From the NCBI GenBank assembly GCA_051880395.1, contig JBJENW010000013.1, positions 1-29,247 on the forward strand: a stretch of 29,247 nucleotides of DNA, in the 5' to 3' direction. Below the pieces are notes generated by a model. It had not been told where the DNA came from. It saw only the letters and a program-made list of their open reading frames with translations, and ran no database searches. The position numbers and the translations under genes are program-made. This DNA comes from JBJENW01 sp051880395 (GTDB lineage Bacteria > Bacillota > Clostridia > Lachnospirales > Lachnospiraceae). Below are positions 14,365 to 22,266 of the stretch, one piece after another. Each line of letters begins with the position of its first letter. Position 1 is the first letter of the stretch.

Positions 14365-14441
14365 CATTAACCTCCATTAAATTGTCCGTCTGGTATAGAA
14401 AGTATTTTGTCGCTCTCTGCTGCCCCCCTTTGTATTTTATC

Positions 14442-14491
14442 GGTATCCACCAAACGAATTCGATACCAATATGCACTTTGCTCCAATTATA
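14442..14491 (-). promoter_or_regulatory. Mannanase promoter -10 and downstream inverted repeat
   Basis: TATAAT (14486-14491, minus strand) has no good -35. About 20-45 bp downstream, GGTATC (14462-14467 read on minus) and GATACC (14442-14447) form an inverted repeat that overlaps the palindrome CGAATTCG (14455-14462). This is where a LacI-type repressor would block transcription. The operator role is inferred. Confidence 0.4.
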
Positions 14492-14586
14492 CCATGCTTT
14501 TCTTTTTTTTCCTAGATGTTTTAGGTATTTTCTTAAATTTGTAACAAAAAAATTTCATTTTCTTGTGAAAAATTTCAAAAACCGAC

Positions 14587-14693
14587 TTATCCTTCTGTTA
14601 TCCCCATTTTTTCGTGTAAAAAGTGTATAACTTTTCAATTTATCCCATAGTTATCAAGATGTTATCCACATTTCGGGGATAACTTGTGGATTA
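14587..14693. other. Cluster of DnaA-box-like sequences
   Basis: TTATCCACA (14662-14670) is a perfect DnaA box. Near matches are TTATCCCCA (14598-14606), TTATCCCAT (14640-14648), reversed CGGGGATAA (14674-14682) and reversed TGTGGATTA (14685-14693); TTATCCTTC (14587) and TTATCAAGA (14651) are weaker. GTTATCC/GGATAAC can also form a hairpin. No dnaA or dnaN gene is nearby. Confidence 0.45.
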
Positions 14694-14715
14694 CTTTAGG
14701 AGTTTCGCACTATTT

Positions 14716-15609
14716 TCACTTCTTTCTTGCCTCCATCTGGCTGCAGTTATACACATATTCCATCCAGCGCAGGTCCTGTGCTTCAACGGTTGCCTGTTTG
14801 CTATGTGTACACTCCACATTGTGATCCATCGTCCGATGTTTTTTCCAGGCTTCCTCCACTCTTTTTATAGACTCCATCTCCTGAATCACCAGCTCATAGA
14901 TGCGCTCTGCTTCCTTTTCTCCGTCTATTCCTGTCGTACTGATCAAATCGTTTGCAAGCTCCCCGACTCTTCCGCGTATGATCGTCCACAATTCATTTAC
15001 CTGATCCAGCGCCTGCTGCATTTGAACATCTGTAGACATCCGATGCTGTCGTGCGAATTCCAAAGATTGTTCCAGTCTCTTTTTTTTCATTTGATATCCA
15101 TGCTTTTCGTCCTCTTCCTCCTGCCATTTTTTTTCTAAAAACTCTAAGGACAGACGTTGTTTTTGTTCTATTTTTTCTTGTAAATAATCGTCTTTACATT
15201 CCAGATTTGCCAAACGCTTTCGATATAGATTTTGTAGCTCGCTCTGTGCCTTTTGCACTTTGCGGTCACCCTCCAGATGTGCATACCAGATTTGAAGTAC
15301 ATGATTTCTCAGCTCGTGCTCCTGATATAACAGATCCGGCATAAAAAGCACCTGCTCTTTTACCGAACCCGTTTTATTTTCTAACATCCACTCAACGATG
15401 TCTGTAAATTCCTGCAATAATTTTACCTGAATCGTGTCACTTTCTTTCACCGCACGATCCATTTTTGTGCGCGATGCGCGATAAGAAACAGACACCTGAT
15501 GCATCTGCTCCTCCAACCATTCATTTTGTTCTAACAACTCTTTCGGATCGCACATTCCCTCCTGCATCATCTCCGGCAGAATAAATGCCGTTTGTTTTTC
15601 TTCCCTCAT
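14716..15609 (-). CDS. Hypothetical coiled-coil protein
   Basis: The 297-residue protein is soluble, highly charged and rich in Glu, Lys and Gln. Long heptad-like stretches run from about residue 22 to 80 and 110 to 265, with many segments such as EKKWQEEEDEK, so it is probably a rod-like helical protein. There is no signal peptide or membrane helix and I recognise no family. The start has GGGGGG 6 bp upstream. It follows sdaAA after 71 bp on the same strand with no clear terminator between, so it may be read through from the serine dehydratase operon. A structural or scaffolding role is a guess only. Confidence 0.75.
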   Translation of the reverse strand: MREEKQTAFILPEMMQEGMCDPKELLEQNEWLEEQMHQVSVSYRASRTKMDRAVKESDTIQVKLLQEFTDIVEWMLENKTGSVKEQVLFMPDLLYQEHELRNHVLQIWYAHLEGDRKVQKAQSELQNLYRKRLANLECKDDYLQEKIEQKQRLSLEFLEKKWQEEEDEKHGYQMKKKRLEQSLEFARQHRMSTDVQMQQALDQVNELWTIIRGRVGELANDLISTTGIDGEKEAERIYELVIQEMESIKRVEEAWKKHRTMDHNVECTHSKQATVEAQDLRWMEYVYNCSQMEARKK

Positions 15610-15680
15610 AATATTCCCCCCCTTTTTGTTTCAACCTCTTTTTATTTCGGCTGATTTAAAAAAAGAGAATAGTCCCGTCT

Positions 15681-16535
15681 TTATACCAAACGTACCGTTT
15701 TCGCTTTCGGTGTCACAGCAAGTCCGCCTTTTCCTGTCTCACGGTATTTGGACGACATATTTTTCCCGATTTCTCCCATCGCGTCGATCACCTGATCGAG
15801 CGGAATAAAACTTTCGATTCCGGCCATCACCATATCCACAGCGGTCACCGCATTTACGGCTCCCACGACATTTCTTTTTACGCAAGGAACTTCTACAAGA
15901 CCCGCAACCGGATCACAGACCAGTCCGAGCAGACTCTTTAATGCAAGTGCCGCCGCATGCTCGATCTGATGCGAATTGCCGCCTGCCAAATAAGCCAGTG
16001 CTGCTGCTGCCATGCCACTTGCAGACCCGATCTCTGCCTGACATCCTCCCTCTGCGCCGGAAATGGATGCACGCTCTGCAATGACTTCCCCGACACCGGC
16101 CGCAATATACAACGCTTGTATAACTTTTTCATCCGGGCACTGATACGCGCGACTGTAAGAGATCAAAACTGCCGGAAGCACCCCACAGGAACCGGCTGTC
16201 GGTGCCGCTACGATTCTTCGCATACAAGCATTCGATTCCGCCATAGAAATGGCTTCTGCCATTACTTCCCCGATAAATTCCCCGGCGATACAATCCTTTT
16301 TATGTTGGCGCATTTTTTCTCCATTTCCTCCAGAAAGCCCACTGGCAGACACGAAAGATCCGTCATAATTCTTACTGGCCTCCTGCATCGCCTCCCACAT
16401 TTTTTTCATCTGTCCAAGAGACTCTTCTTCTCCTATTCCTTTTTCGTTCGCATCGGCTTTTAAGATAAAATGCCACAATGCCTCCCCCTGTGCCTCACTC
16501 TCACGAATCAAATCCGAAAATCCCATTCCTGTCAT
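15681..16535 (-). CDS. sdaAA: L-serine dehydratase, iron-sulfur-dependent, alpha subunit
   Basis: Together with the beta subunit this enzyme converts L-serine to pyruvate and ammonia using a [4Fe-4S] cluster. The 284-residue sequence has the conserved cysteine blocks AAPTAGSCGVLP, GAEGGCQAEIGSASGMAA and GLVCDPVAGLVEVPCVKRN, which supply the cluster ligands, and a C-terminal GGLAVTP. Length is normal for the alpha chain of the two-subunit clostridial form. Its ATG overlaps the sdaAB stop by 4 bp, so translation is coupled and the subunits are made in equal amounts. It feeds serine into pyruvate fermentation. Confidence 0.97.
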   Translation of the reverse strand: MTGMGFSDLIRESEAQGEALWHFILKADANEKGIGEEESLGQMKKMWEAMQEASKNYDGSFVSASGLSGGNGEKMRQHKKDCIAGEFIGEVMAEAISMAESNACMRRIVAAPTAGSCGVLPAVLISYSRAYQCPDEKVIQALYIAAGVGEVIAERASISGAEGGCQAEIGSASGMAAAALAYLAGGNSHQIEHAAALALKSLLGLVCDPVAGLVEVPCVKRNVVGAVNAVTAVDMVMAGIESFIPLDQVIDAMGEIGKNMSSKYRETGKGGLAVTPKAKTVRLV

Positions 16536-17200
16536 TTCACTTCCTCCTTATTTAAATAGGTTACTTTTATCACGCCTTCCAAATGTGCGATCCAGTCGAT
16601 CGCATCCTGTGGTACCGGCTGATCGGTTTCGACCACCATAACTGCATATCCACCTCGATGATCACGATACAGATTTAATGTTGCAATGTTTACAGATTTA
16701 TGTGCCAGGGTGGATGTCACCTCCGCGATATGGCCCGGCTGATCCAGATTGTGCACGATCAACGTCGGATATTCGCCGGAAAAATTTGTATAAATACCAT
16801 CAATCTTCACGATGCTGATCCGGCCGCCGCCCAGAGACGATGCGACGATTTCGAGTTCTCTTCCGTTTTCTCCCTGCAGTTTGATCAATACCGAGTTGGG
16901 ATGGACATCTTTCAATTGAACCGTTCCAAACGAAAACTCCAAATTTTCTTCCTTTGCCACGGAAAAACTGTCCGGAATCCGAATATCATCCGTCTGCATA
17001 CCGAGAATTCCTGCGATAAGTGCACGGTCTGTACCATGTCCTTTTCCGGTCATAGCAAACGACCCATGCAAAAAAATCTCTGCCTTCACCGGTTTTTCTC
17101 CCAAAAGCTGACGGGAAACATATCCGATGCGAACAGCTCCCGCTGTATGTGAACTAGATGGTCCTACCATGACCGGTCCTAAAATATCAAATAAATTCAC
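16532..17200 (-). CDS. sdaAB: L-serine dehydratase, iron-sulfur-dependent, beta subunit
   Basis: The beta chain starts with NLFDILGPVMVGPSSSHTAGAVRIG, the signature of this subunit, followed by LHGSFAMTGKGHGTDRALIAGILGM. The C-terminal part (from about PTLIVHNLDQPGHIAEV) is an ACT domain, usually involved in serine binding or regulation. I choose the GTG at 17200 because AAGGAG lies 7 bp before it and homologues begin here; an upstream in-frame ATG at 17221 overlaps that site. The protein then has 222 residues. It is first in the sdaAB-sdaAA operon. Confidence 0.96.
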   Translation of the reverse strand: MNLFDILGPVMVGPSSSHTAGAVRIGYVSRQLLGEKPVKAEIFLHGSFAMTGKGHGTDRALIAGILGMQTDDIRIPDSFSVAKEENLEFSFGTVQLKDVHPNSVLIKLQGENGRELEIVASSLGGGRISIVKIDGIYTNFSGEYPTLIVHNLDQPGHIAEVTSTLAHKSVNIATLNLYRDHRGGYAVMVVETDQPVPQDAIDWIAHLEGVIKVTYLNKEEVK

Positions 17201-17234
17201 GCTACCACTCCTTTTTACCATTTTTGTTGTGCCT

Positions 17235-17263
17235 ATGGTATCACAGAATATTTTTTCTGTAAA
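17235..17263 (-). promoter_or_regulatory. Possible promoter of sdaAB-sdaAA
   Basis: TTTACA (17258-17263), 17 bp, TACCAT (17235-17240) on the minus strand. The spacer contains ACAGAA/TTCTGT, an inverted repeat that could be a regulatory site. Confidence 0.4.
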
Positions 17264-17322
17264 TCACATGTTCGCATCGTCATCTCATTTTTATTTCACC
17301 GAAATTTATCTTTTTTTGTCTG

Positions 17323-17351
17323 CTGACTTTACATAATTTTTATGTTATATT
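17323..17351 (+). promoter_or_regulatory. Possible sigma-A promoter reading into 17360-17590
   Basis: CTGACT (17323-17328), 17 bp, TATATT (17346-17351). It precedes a gene-free stretch of about 240 bp, so it would make a leader or non-coding RNA. Confidence 0.4.
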
Positions 17352-17399
17352 TTAGTAAGAAGTTTTTTTAAGAAAATACACGAAAATTTATTCGAAAGG

Positions 17400-17590
17400 A
17401 AGGTTTTTATTTTTTTTCTTTTGTCTGGACCAAAAGAAACGGTACAGGCATCTGATTCCACTCTGCCTCAGATTGGTCTGAGCCGACATCTCTTCTGCAG
17501 TACGAACGTTATGCCCAACGAAAGCCTGCCGCGCGAGAAAACGTCCGTAAAGCCCCAAAAAGATGAGATTTTTTTCCACCTTCTTTTTTA
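17400..17590. other. Uncharacterised intergenic segment with small hairpins
   Basis: No gene is credible here. TTTCTTTTG-tctggac-CAAAAGAAA (17416-17440) is a 9-bp perfect hairpin and CTCAGA-TTGG-TCTGAG (17467-17482) a second. The central part is richer in G+C than its AT-rich flanks. It could be a dispersed repeat or a structured RNA leader; I cannot assign a family. Confidence 0.4.
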
Positions 17591-17591
17591 C

Positions 17592-17620
17592 TTGTCGCTT
17601 GGTTTTAGTTATTGTATAAT
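17592..17620 (+). promoter_or_regulatory. Sigma-A promoter of the MarR gene
   Basis: TTGTCG (17592-17597), 17 bp, TATAAT (17615-17620). CGGTGCACCG (17633-17642), a perfect 10-bp palindrome just past the start site, is a candidate autoregulatory operator. Confidence 0.7.
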
Positions 17621-17674
17621 GGTAGAAAGAACCGGTGCACCGATAACGCGCCGAAAGAGCAAGGGGGACTACGC

Positions 17675-18124
17675 TTGGATACACAGCGCACCATAACCGA
17701 TTTACTCATACCGCTTTTCCGGGACATTTTAAACCTTGAAGGAAAAGCCGTCATAACCGAAGAATTTAAAGATATTTCCAATAACGATATGCGTATCCTC
17801 GAAGCAATCGGCTCGCATACACAAAAAAATATGTCCGCGATTGCCAAAGAGTTATCGATCACTGTTGGCACACTCACCATCGCCATGAACAATCTCGTGA
17901 AAAAAGGGTATGTCAAACGTAGTCGAAGTCAGCAGGACCGCCGCGTTGTTTTGATCAGCCTCACCGAACGAGGGGAACGTGCTTTTTGCCATCACAAACA
18001 ATTTCATGAGGAAATGATCGCTGCTACGTTACAAGGCATCTCGCCCGAAGACAGCGCTGTTTTGATCCATGCGCTCACCAATCTGAGCGAATTTTTAAAG
18101 CATTATCCTCACGCAGACCTTTAA
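17675..18124 (+). CDS. MarR-family transcriptional regulator, FabT-like
   Basis: The 149-residue protein has a winged helix with MSAIAKELSITVGTLTIAMNNLVKKGYVKRSRSQQDRRVVLISLTERG, and the recognition segment VGTLTIAxNxLVxKGYVxRxRSxxDRR is typical of FabT, the regulator of fatty-acid synthesis in Firmicutes. Flanking helices would form the dimer interface. I choose a TTG start at 17675 because AAGGGGGA lies 7 bp before it; the upstream ATG at 17612 falls inside the -10 region. No fab genes are next to it, which is unusual for FabT, so the target may be the neighbouring lipoprotein or distant genes. Confidence 0.85.
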   Translation: MDTQRTITDLLIPLFRDILNLEGKAVITEEFKDISNNDMRILEAIGSHTQKNMSAIAKELSITVGTLTIAMNNLVKKGYVKRSRSQQDRRVVLISLTERGERAFCHHKQFHEEMIAATLQGISPEDSAVLIHALTNLSEFLKHYPHADL

Positions 18125-18199
18125 GCAGAGAAGAACAACAGACATAACGTGTTTTTCTCTGCATAAACTATCAAGAAGACGAATATACAGGAGATTTTT

Positions 18200-19960
18200 A
18201 TGAAACGGATCCTTTCCTTCTTTCTCGCCGTCACTTTTCTTTTTTCTCTGACATGCACGGCCTGTACGCCAAAAGAAATATCAAATCCCACACAAAGTGT
18301 TGACCAGAGCACCGCTCAGGCTTCCATGTCCTTTGATGATTTCGTGGACTCCATATTTCGAGAAACACTTGCAGATGACACATTGTCTCTACACTTCCTT
18401 TTCGATCACCCTGAAAATTATGGGATTACGAACCATACCGTCACGCTCGGCGATGCCTCGCTTTCCTCTATAAAAAAAGACCGCGCCGACCTGCAATCCA
18501 CCCTGCAAACGCTCTCTTTGTACAACTACTCCACCCTTTCTAATGCTCAAAAACTTACCTACGATGTACTAAAAGACTCCTTAGAATTATCCTTGAAAAA
18601 AAGCAGAACCCCTCTGTTTTTTGAACCGTTAGACCCCCTCCACGGCGCTCCATCCCAACTGCCCGTTCTATTTGCGGAATACCGGTTTCTTGACTCCCGT
18701 AATGTAGACGATTATCTCAATCTGCTTTCACAGTTTGGCACTTATTTTTCTTCCATTGAAACCTTTGAAAAAGAAAAGGCAAATGCAGGTCTTTTTATGG
18801 CTGATTTCGCCGCAAAAGATATCGTTGAACAATGTCAGCATTTTCTTGAAGACACCGACAACCACTTTTTAAAAAAGACCTTTGAGGAAAAGATAAAAAG
18901 CTTAGATGCCCTGTCAGAAGACGCGCGCGCCCGCTACATCCAGAAAAATCAGCAAATTCTGACCAATACCGTTTTTCCTGCCTACCGCACCTTGATCAAA
19001 ACCATCACCTCCATGATCGGCTCTGGAAAAAACGATGGCGGACTCTGTGGTTTTGAAGGCGGAAAAGATTACTATCAACTGCTTGTAAAAGAGGCGACCG
19101 GAAGTGATGCTTCCGTTACAGAGCTGGAACGAAAGACCGATACACAGCGTTTCAGTGATCTGCGCGAGGTGCAGATTCTTTTGCAAAAACATCCGGAACT
19201 CGCCTCGATCAACCAACAGATTTCTCTGCCCCAGCAGTCCCCGGAAGAAATGTTAGCGGATTTAAAAAAGAAAATCTCCTCTGACTTTCCGACTTCCAGC
19301 GTCCAGACGTTTTCTGTGAAATATGTAGAACCCTGCCTTGAAGATACGCTCTCCCCGGCATTCTATCTGACCGCACCGCTTGATGATCCGCAGGAAAATT
19401 CGATCTATATCAATGGCGGGAGCCAATACAAAGGCCTGCAGCTTTATACCACACTCGCCCATGAAGGTTTTCCGGGTCATATGTATCAGACGAATCTCAC
19501 GCAACAGGCCAATCTGCCACCGATTCGTGCCCTGCTCTCCTATTCTGGTTACACAGAAGGATGGGCAACCTATGTAGAAATGCTGTCCTACTACTATGCC
19601 GATCTCGATTCCAATACTGCCACATTGCTGCAAAAACACCAGTCAGCGCTTCTAAGTCTTTATGCCACCTGTGATATGAAGATTCACTATAACGGCTGGA
19701 ATCTCAAGGACGTTGCAACATTTTTATCTGATTTTGGCATTACCGACAGTGAAAGTGTCTCCGAAATCTACCACTTAATCGTAGAAACCCCTGCGAACTA
19801 TTTAAGCTACTATATCGGATATCTGGAGTTTATGGATTTAAAAAAGACTTGTCAAAAAAAACAGGGCAGCCGCTTCCGGGAAAAAGAATTTCATCAAAAA
19901 GTTCTCTCACTCGGAAGTGCACCCTTTGCGATCTTAGAAAAATATTGCCTTGCCGACTGA
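18200..19960 (+). CDS. DUF885-family zinc-metallopeptidase-like lipoprotein
   Basis: The 586-residue protein carries an N-terminal signal (MKRILSFFLAVTFLFSL) ending in TCTAC, probably lipidated at the second cysteine although the box is not perfect. DUF885 proteins resemble M2/M3-type metallopeptidases. The zinc motif HEGFPGH (H421, E422, H427) and the downstream glutamate in YTEGWATYVE (E453) are present, so it may be active on peptides. The family is common in Lachnospiraceae, but substrates are not established. It has an AGGAGA site and follows the MarR gene after 75 bp, probably in the same transcript. Its stop codon directly abuts that of the convergent LacI gene. Confidence 0.88.
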   Translation: MKRILSFFLAVTFLFSLTCTACTPKEISNPTQSVDQSTAQASMSFDDFVDSIFRETLADDTLSLHFLFDHPENYGITNHTVTLGDASLSSIKKDRADLQSTLQTLSLYNYSTLSNAQKLTYDVLKDSLELSLKKSRTPLFFEPLDPLHGAPSQLPVLFAEYRFLDSRNVDDYLNLLSQFGTYFSSIETFEKEKANAGLFMADFAAKDIVEQCQHFLEDTDNHFLKKTFEEKIKSLDALSEDARARYIQKNQQILTNTVFPAYRTLIKTITSMIGSGKNDGGLCGFEGGKDYYQLLVKEATGSDASVTELERKTDTQRFSDLREVQILLQKHPELASINQQISLPQQSPEEMLADLKKKISSDFPTSSVQTFSVKYVEPCLEDTLSPAFYLTAPLDDPQENSIYINGGSQYKGLQLYTTLAHEGFPGHMYQTNLTQQANLPPIRALLSYSGYTEGWATYVEMLSYYYADLDSNTATLLQKHQSALLSLYATCDMKIHYNGWNLKDVATFLSDFGITDSESVSEIYHLIVETPANYLSYYIGYLEFMDLKKTCQKKQGSRFREKEFHQKVLSLGSAPFAILEKYCLAD

Positions 19961-20974
19961 TCAGGAAACCATGTCCCCAGTCGTCTCACGGTATAAAAGC
20001 GTTCCGTTCACCACTTTTCGGATAAATCCGTTTCTCTCGTGCTGCAGCCGCTCCATCAACAGATCGACGCCGACTGCAGCCATCTTTTCCACATCGACAT
20101 CAACAGTCGTAATCTTTCCTGCATTGTGCTGTAAATATGGGTAATTATCAAATCCTGCCACTGCCACATCCTCCGGCACACGATATCCATGCCTGTGTAG
20201 TTCATCGATAACCATCCCGGCTGTCACATCATTATTACAGACAAAAGCCGTCGGCATATCATGCGGCAGCCGCGGTTCGACAAACCTTCCCTGCGAATCG
20301 CGATCCGGAATCTGATACTCCGTCAGAAACGGCAGCCCCGCGTCAAACAGTGCCCGGCGATACCCGATATAACGGTCCATAATGCTTGTCGTCGCCTCCA
20401 CGCTGCCAACATACGCAATTTTTTTATGTCCTTTCTGAATCAGATGCCTGGTCAGCTCATACTCCGCACAGACATTGTCCATCGAAACCGAATCAACCCC
20501 CATCGCCATATCATAAAAGTCCAGATACACCATCGGAAGTCCGGTGCGTTTTAACGCCTCTAGATACTCTCTGGATAATTCCCCCACAACGAGCATCCCG
20601 TCTAACCGTCCGCTCTCGACAATCTCAGGAATCTGCTTTTGCTGCTGCATTTCCCCCTCTACCACTTCGAGCATGGTAGAATATTCATAGTGTGTCAGCC
20701 GTCTGGCAATGCTTTGGTACATCCGCATATAAAATGCATTTTTTGACTCCTCCACATAATAGGAACGGACGAGCACGCCAACATTATAATTCTTTCCTTC
20801 TTTTAGAGCTCTTGCTCCCAGATTATAATGATACCCCATCTGCTGTGCTTCCTGCTTGATCCGCTCCCGCAGTTGCTCACTGACGCCTTGCTTGCCGGTC
20901 AGTGCTTTGGAAACGGACACGATACTGACACCCAGCTTTTCTGCGATATCTTTCATCGTTACATTCCGATTCAA
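19961..20974 (-). CDS. LacI-family transcriptional regulator
   Basis: The protein has an N-terminal helix-turn-helix with TMKDIAEKLGVSIVSVSKALTGKQGVSEQLRERI and a periplasmic-binding-protein-like effector domain from about residue 60 (NVGVLVRSYY, RLDGMLVVGE, DSVSMDNVCAEYELTRHLIQKGHKKIAYVG, TAFVCNNDVTAGMVIDEL, VAVAGFDNYPY). It would bind a sugar and control carbohydrate genes. I choose the TTG at 20974 because AAAGGGGAT precedes it and homologues start here (337 residues); an ATG at 21025 would add 17 unusual residues. It is single, convergent with the DUF885 gene, and has an operator-like site at its own promoter. The effector sugar cannot be read, but mannose-type oligosaccharides are a reasonable guess. 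Confidence 0.93.
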   Translation of the reverse strand: MNRNVTMKDIAEKLGVSIVSVSKALTGKQGVSEQLRERIKQEAQQMGYHYNLGARALKEGKNYNVGVLVRSYYVEESKNAFYMRMYQSIARRLTHYEYSTMLEVVEGEMQQQKQIPEIVESGRLDGMLVVGELSREYLEALKRTGLPMVYLDFYDMAMGVDSVSMDNVCAEYELTRHLIQKGHKKIAYVGSVEATTSIMDRYIGYRRALFDAGLPFLTEYQIPDRDSQGRFVEPRLPHDMPTAFVCNNDVTAGMVIDELHRHGYRVPEDVAVAGFDNYPYLQHNAGKITTVDVDVEKMAAVGVDLLMERLQHERNGFIRKVVNGTLLYRETTGDMVS

Positions 20975-21078
20975 AACGCTATCCCCTTTCCCCACAAGTT
21001 TTCTCCCATTACCAATCGTCAACATTTCTTACAATTTCAAATCTGAAACAGTGCTTTTTTCGTTTCTTTTTTCTGTAA

Positions 21079-21129
21079 GTTATCGTTAACCCTTATCTTT
21101 ATTATATATTTTAGCCAACATTTCGTCAA
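21079..21129 (-). promoter_or_regulatory. Promoter and candidate operator of the LacI gene
   Basis: TTGACG (21124-21129), 17 bp, TATAAT (21101-21106) on the minus strand. GTTAACGATAAC (21079-21090, minus strand) is a near-palindrome just past the expected start, a typical LacI-family autoregulatory position. Confidence 0.7.
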
Positions 21130-21187
21130 TAGAAAAGTATTTTTACACATTTTTTACAAAACATTTCCCAACAAAGCACAACTACCA

Positions 21188-21216
21188 TAGACTTCTTACC
21201 CTGTTTGTGCTAGAAT
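21188..21216 (+). promoter_or_regulatory. Probable sigma-A promoter of the zinc-ribbon gene
   Basis: TAGACT (21188-21193), 17 bp, TAGAAT (21211-21216), about 46 bp before the start codon. Confidence 0.6.
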
Positions 21217-21262
21217 CAAAAGTAGTGGTAAAAATGAAATACACGAAACAGGAGGTAAGCAA

Positions 21263-21694
21263 ATGGATTTTTTTGATTCCCTTGGAAAGAAATTGGCATC
21301 TGCCGGAAAAGATATGGCAGACAAGACGAAAGAGCTGACCGGTACAGCCCGAATCAAAATGGATATCAAGAATAAAGAGGACTACATTCAGCAACAATTT
21401 GCCAAAATTGGACAGCAATATTACGAGGCACATCAGAATGATCTGCAGGACGAATATACGCAGATGCTGATCATCCGCAATACATACCTGGAAATTGAAA
21501 AACTGAAAAAAGAACTTTTAGATGTCAAAGGTGCAGTAGAGTGTCCGAACTGCCATCAACTGATGGATGCAACCGCAAGTTTTTGTAATAATTGTGGCAC
21601 AAAATTGGTGAAACCAGTCATTGTGGACGAGCCGGAAACCGATGATATCTTTGATGACACAGAGTCCCAGAATGTAGATTTAAATAAAAAATAA
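21263..21694 (+). CDS. Zinc-ribbon protein with coiled-coil N-terminal half
   Basis: The 143-residue protein starts after AGGAGG. Residues 1-30 (FFDSLGKKLASAGKDMADKTKELTGTARIKMDIK in outline) and about 40-90 form amphipathic helices of a kind common in small Firmicute proteins. A zinc ribbon follows (CPNCHQLMDATASFCNNCGTKL, four cysteines in CxxC pairs), then an acidic tail rich in Asp and Glu. There is no signal peptide. The architecture is frequent in Lachnospiraceae but has no known function; a role as adaptor or in protein-protein contacts is only a guess. It is divergent from the LacI gene and ends in a shared terminator. Confidence 0.85.
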   Translation: MDFFDSLGKKLASAGKDMADKTKELTGTARIKMDIKNKEDYIQQQFAKIGQQYYEAHQNDLQDEYTQMLIIRNTYLEIEKLKKELLDVKGAVECPNCHQLMDATASFCNNCGTKLVKPVIVDEPETDDIFDDTESQNVDLNKK

Positions 21695-21696
21695 TG

Positions 21697-21747
21697 AAAA
21701 TTAAGCAGCAGGCGAACCATTTTTGGATTCTCCTGCTGCTCAATTTT
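21697..21747. terminator. Bidirectional terminator between convergent genes
   Basis: AGCAGCAGG (21704-21712) pairs with CCTGCTGCT (21732-21740), extended by AATT on both sides, with A-rich left and T-rich right flanks. Confidence 0.85.
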
Positions 21748-21758
21748 ATGCCTATATT

Positions 21759-22136
21759 TTATTTCGTATCTTTTTTTATCTTCATCCATGTGACCAGCCA
21801 GTAAATAAGAATGCACACCAGCATCCATTTGCTTGCCGGTACAAGTTGTACCAAGCCATTTTGTGAAAAGGCAGGCAGCAATGCGACCAGACGGTCAACC
21901 ACTAGAATCTGCAGGACAAAGCCAAGCAGCGACAACTTTTTCACAAAAAAGACCATCATCCAGATTTCTGCCGCTCCTATATGATAAAAGAAAATAGCTG
22001 TCAATACATCCGAACCCAAATCCACATTCGTCACTTTTCCAAAAAGATTTTTAGAAAATAACAAATACACTGCAAACACCATTCCAAAGGAAACTGTCAA
22101 ATCTTTTACCACAACCGCCATCTTTTCTTTGTCCAT
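21759..22136 (-). CDS. Small integral membrane protein, hypothetical
   Basis: The 125-residue protein shows four probable membrane helices: about 14-33 (VSFGMVFAVYLLFS), 44-64 (LTAIFFYHIGAAEIWMMVFF), 68-88 (LLGFVLQILVVDRLVALL) and 102-117 (WMLVCILIYWLVTWM), with a short basic C terminus. The size and topology recall DUF3021-type proteins, but I cannot confirm that family. It has a GAGGG ribosome site and its own consensus promoter. It lies downstream of the phosphate sensor genes on the same strand, but the strong promoter between them argues for separate transcription. Confidence 0.75.
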   Translation of the reverse strand: MDKEKMAVVVKDLTVSFGMVFAVYLLFSKNLFGKVTNVDLGSDVLTAIFFYHIGAAEIWMMVFFVKKLSLLGFVLQILVVDRLVALLPAFSQNGLVQLVPASKWMLVCILIYWLVTWMKIKKDTK

Positions 22137-22207
22137 GCTCTACCCTCTTTTCTGCCCGTTTTTTGTCCTTTTCTCCACCGTACTTACACGTCAAACACTT
22201 AGTTTCC

Positions 22208-22236
22208 ATTATAATCCCCAAAAATAAAACTGTCAA
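22208..22236 (-). promoter_or_regulatory. Consensus sigma-A promoter of the small membrane protein gene
   Basis: TTGACA (22231-22236), 17 bp, TATAAT (22208-22213) on the minus strand; both hexamers perfect. Confidence 0.88.
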
Positions 22237-22266
22237 TTGCTTTCTTTTACAGAATCTGACAAAAAT

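Noticed and set aside
14587..14693. Chromosomal replication origin
   Set aside because: DnaA-box matches are present, but there is no dnaA, dnaN or rpmH nearby and no clear unwinding element, so only a box cluster is claimed.
17384..17684. Minus-strand 98-codon frame in the intergenic segment
   Set aside because: No ribosome site, antisense to the MarR promoter, and composition unlike neighbouring genes; more likely a repeat or RNA element.
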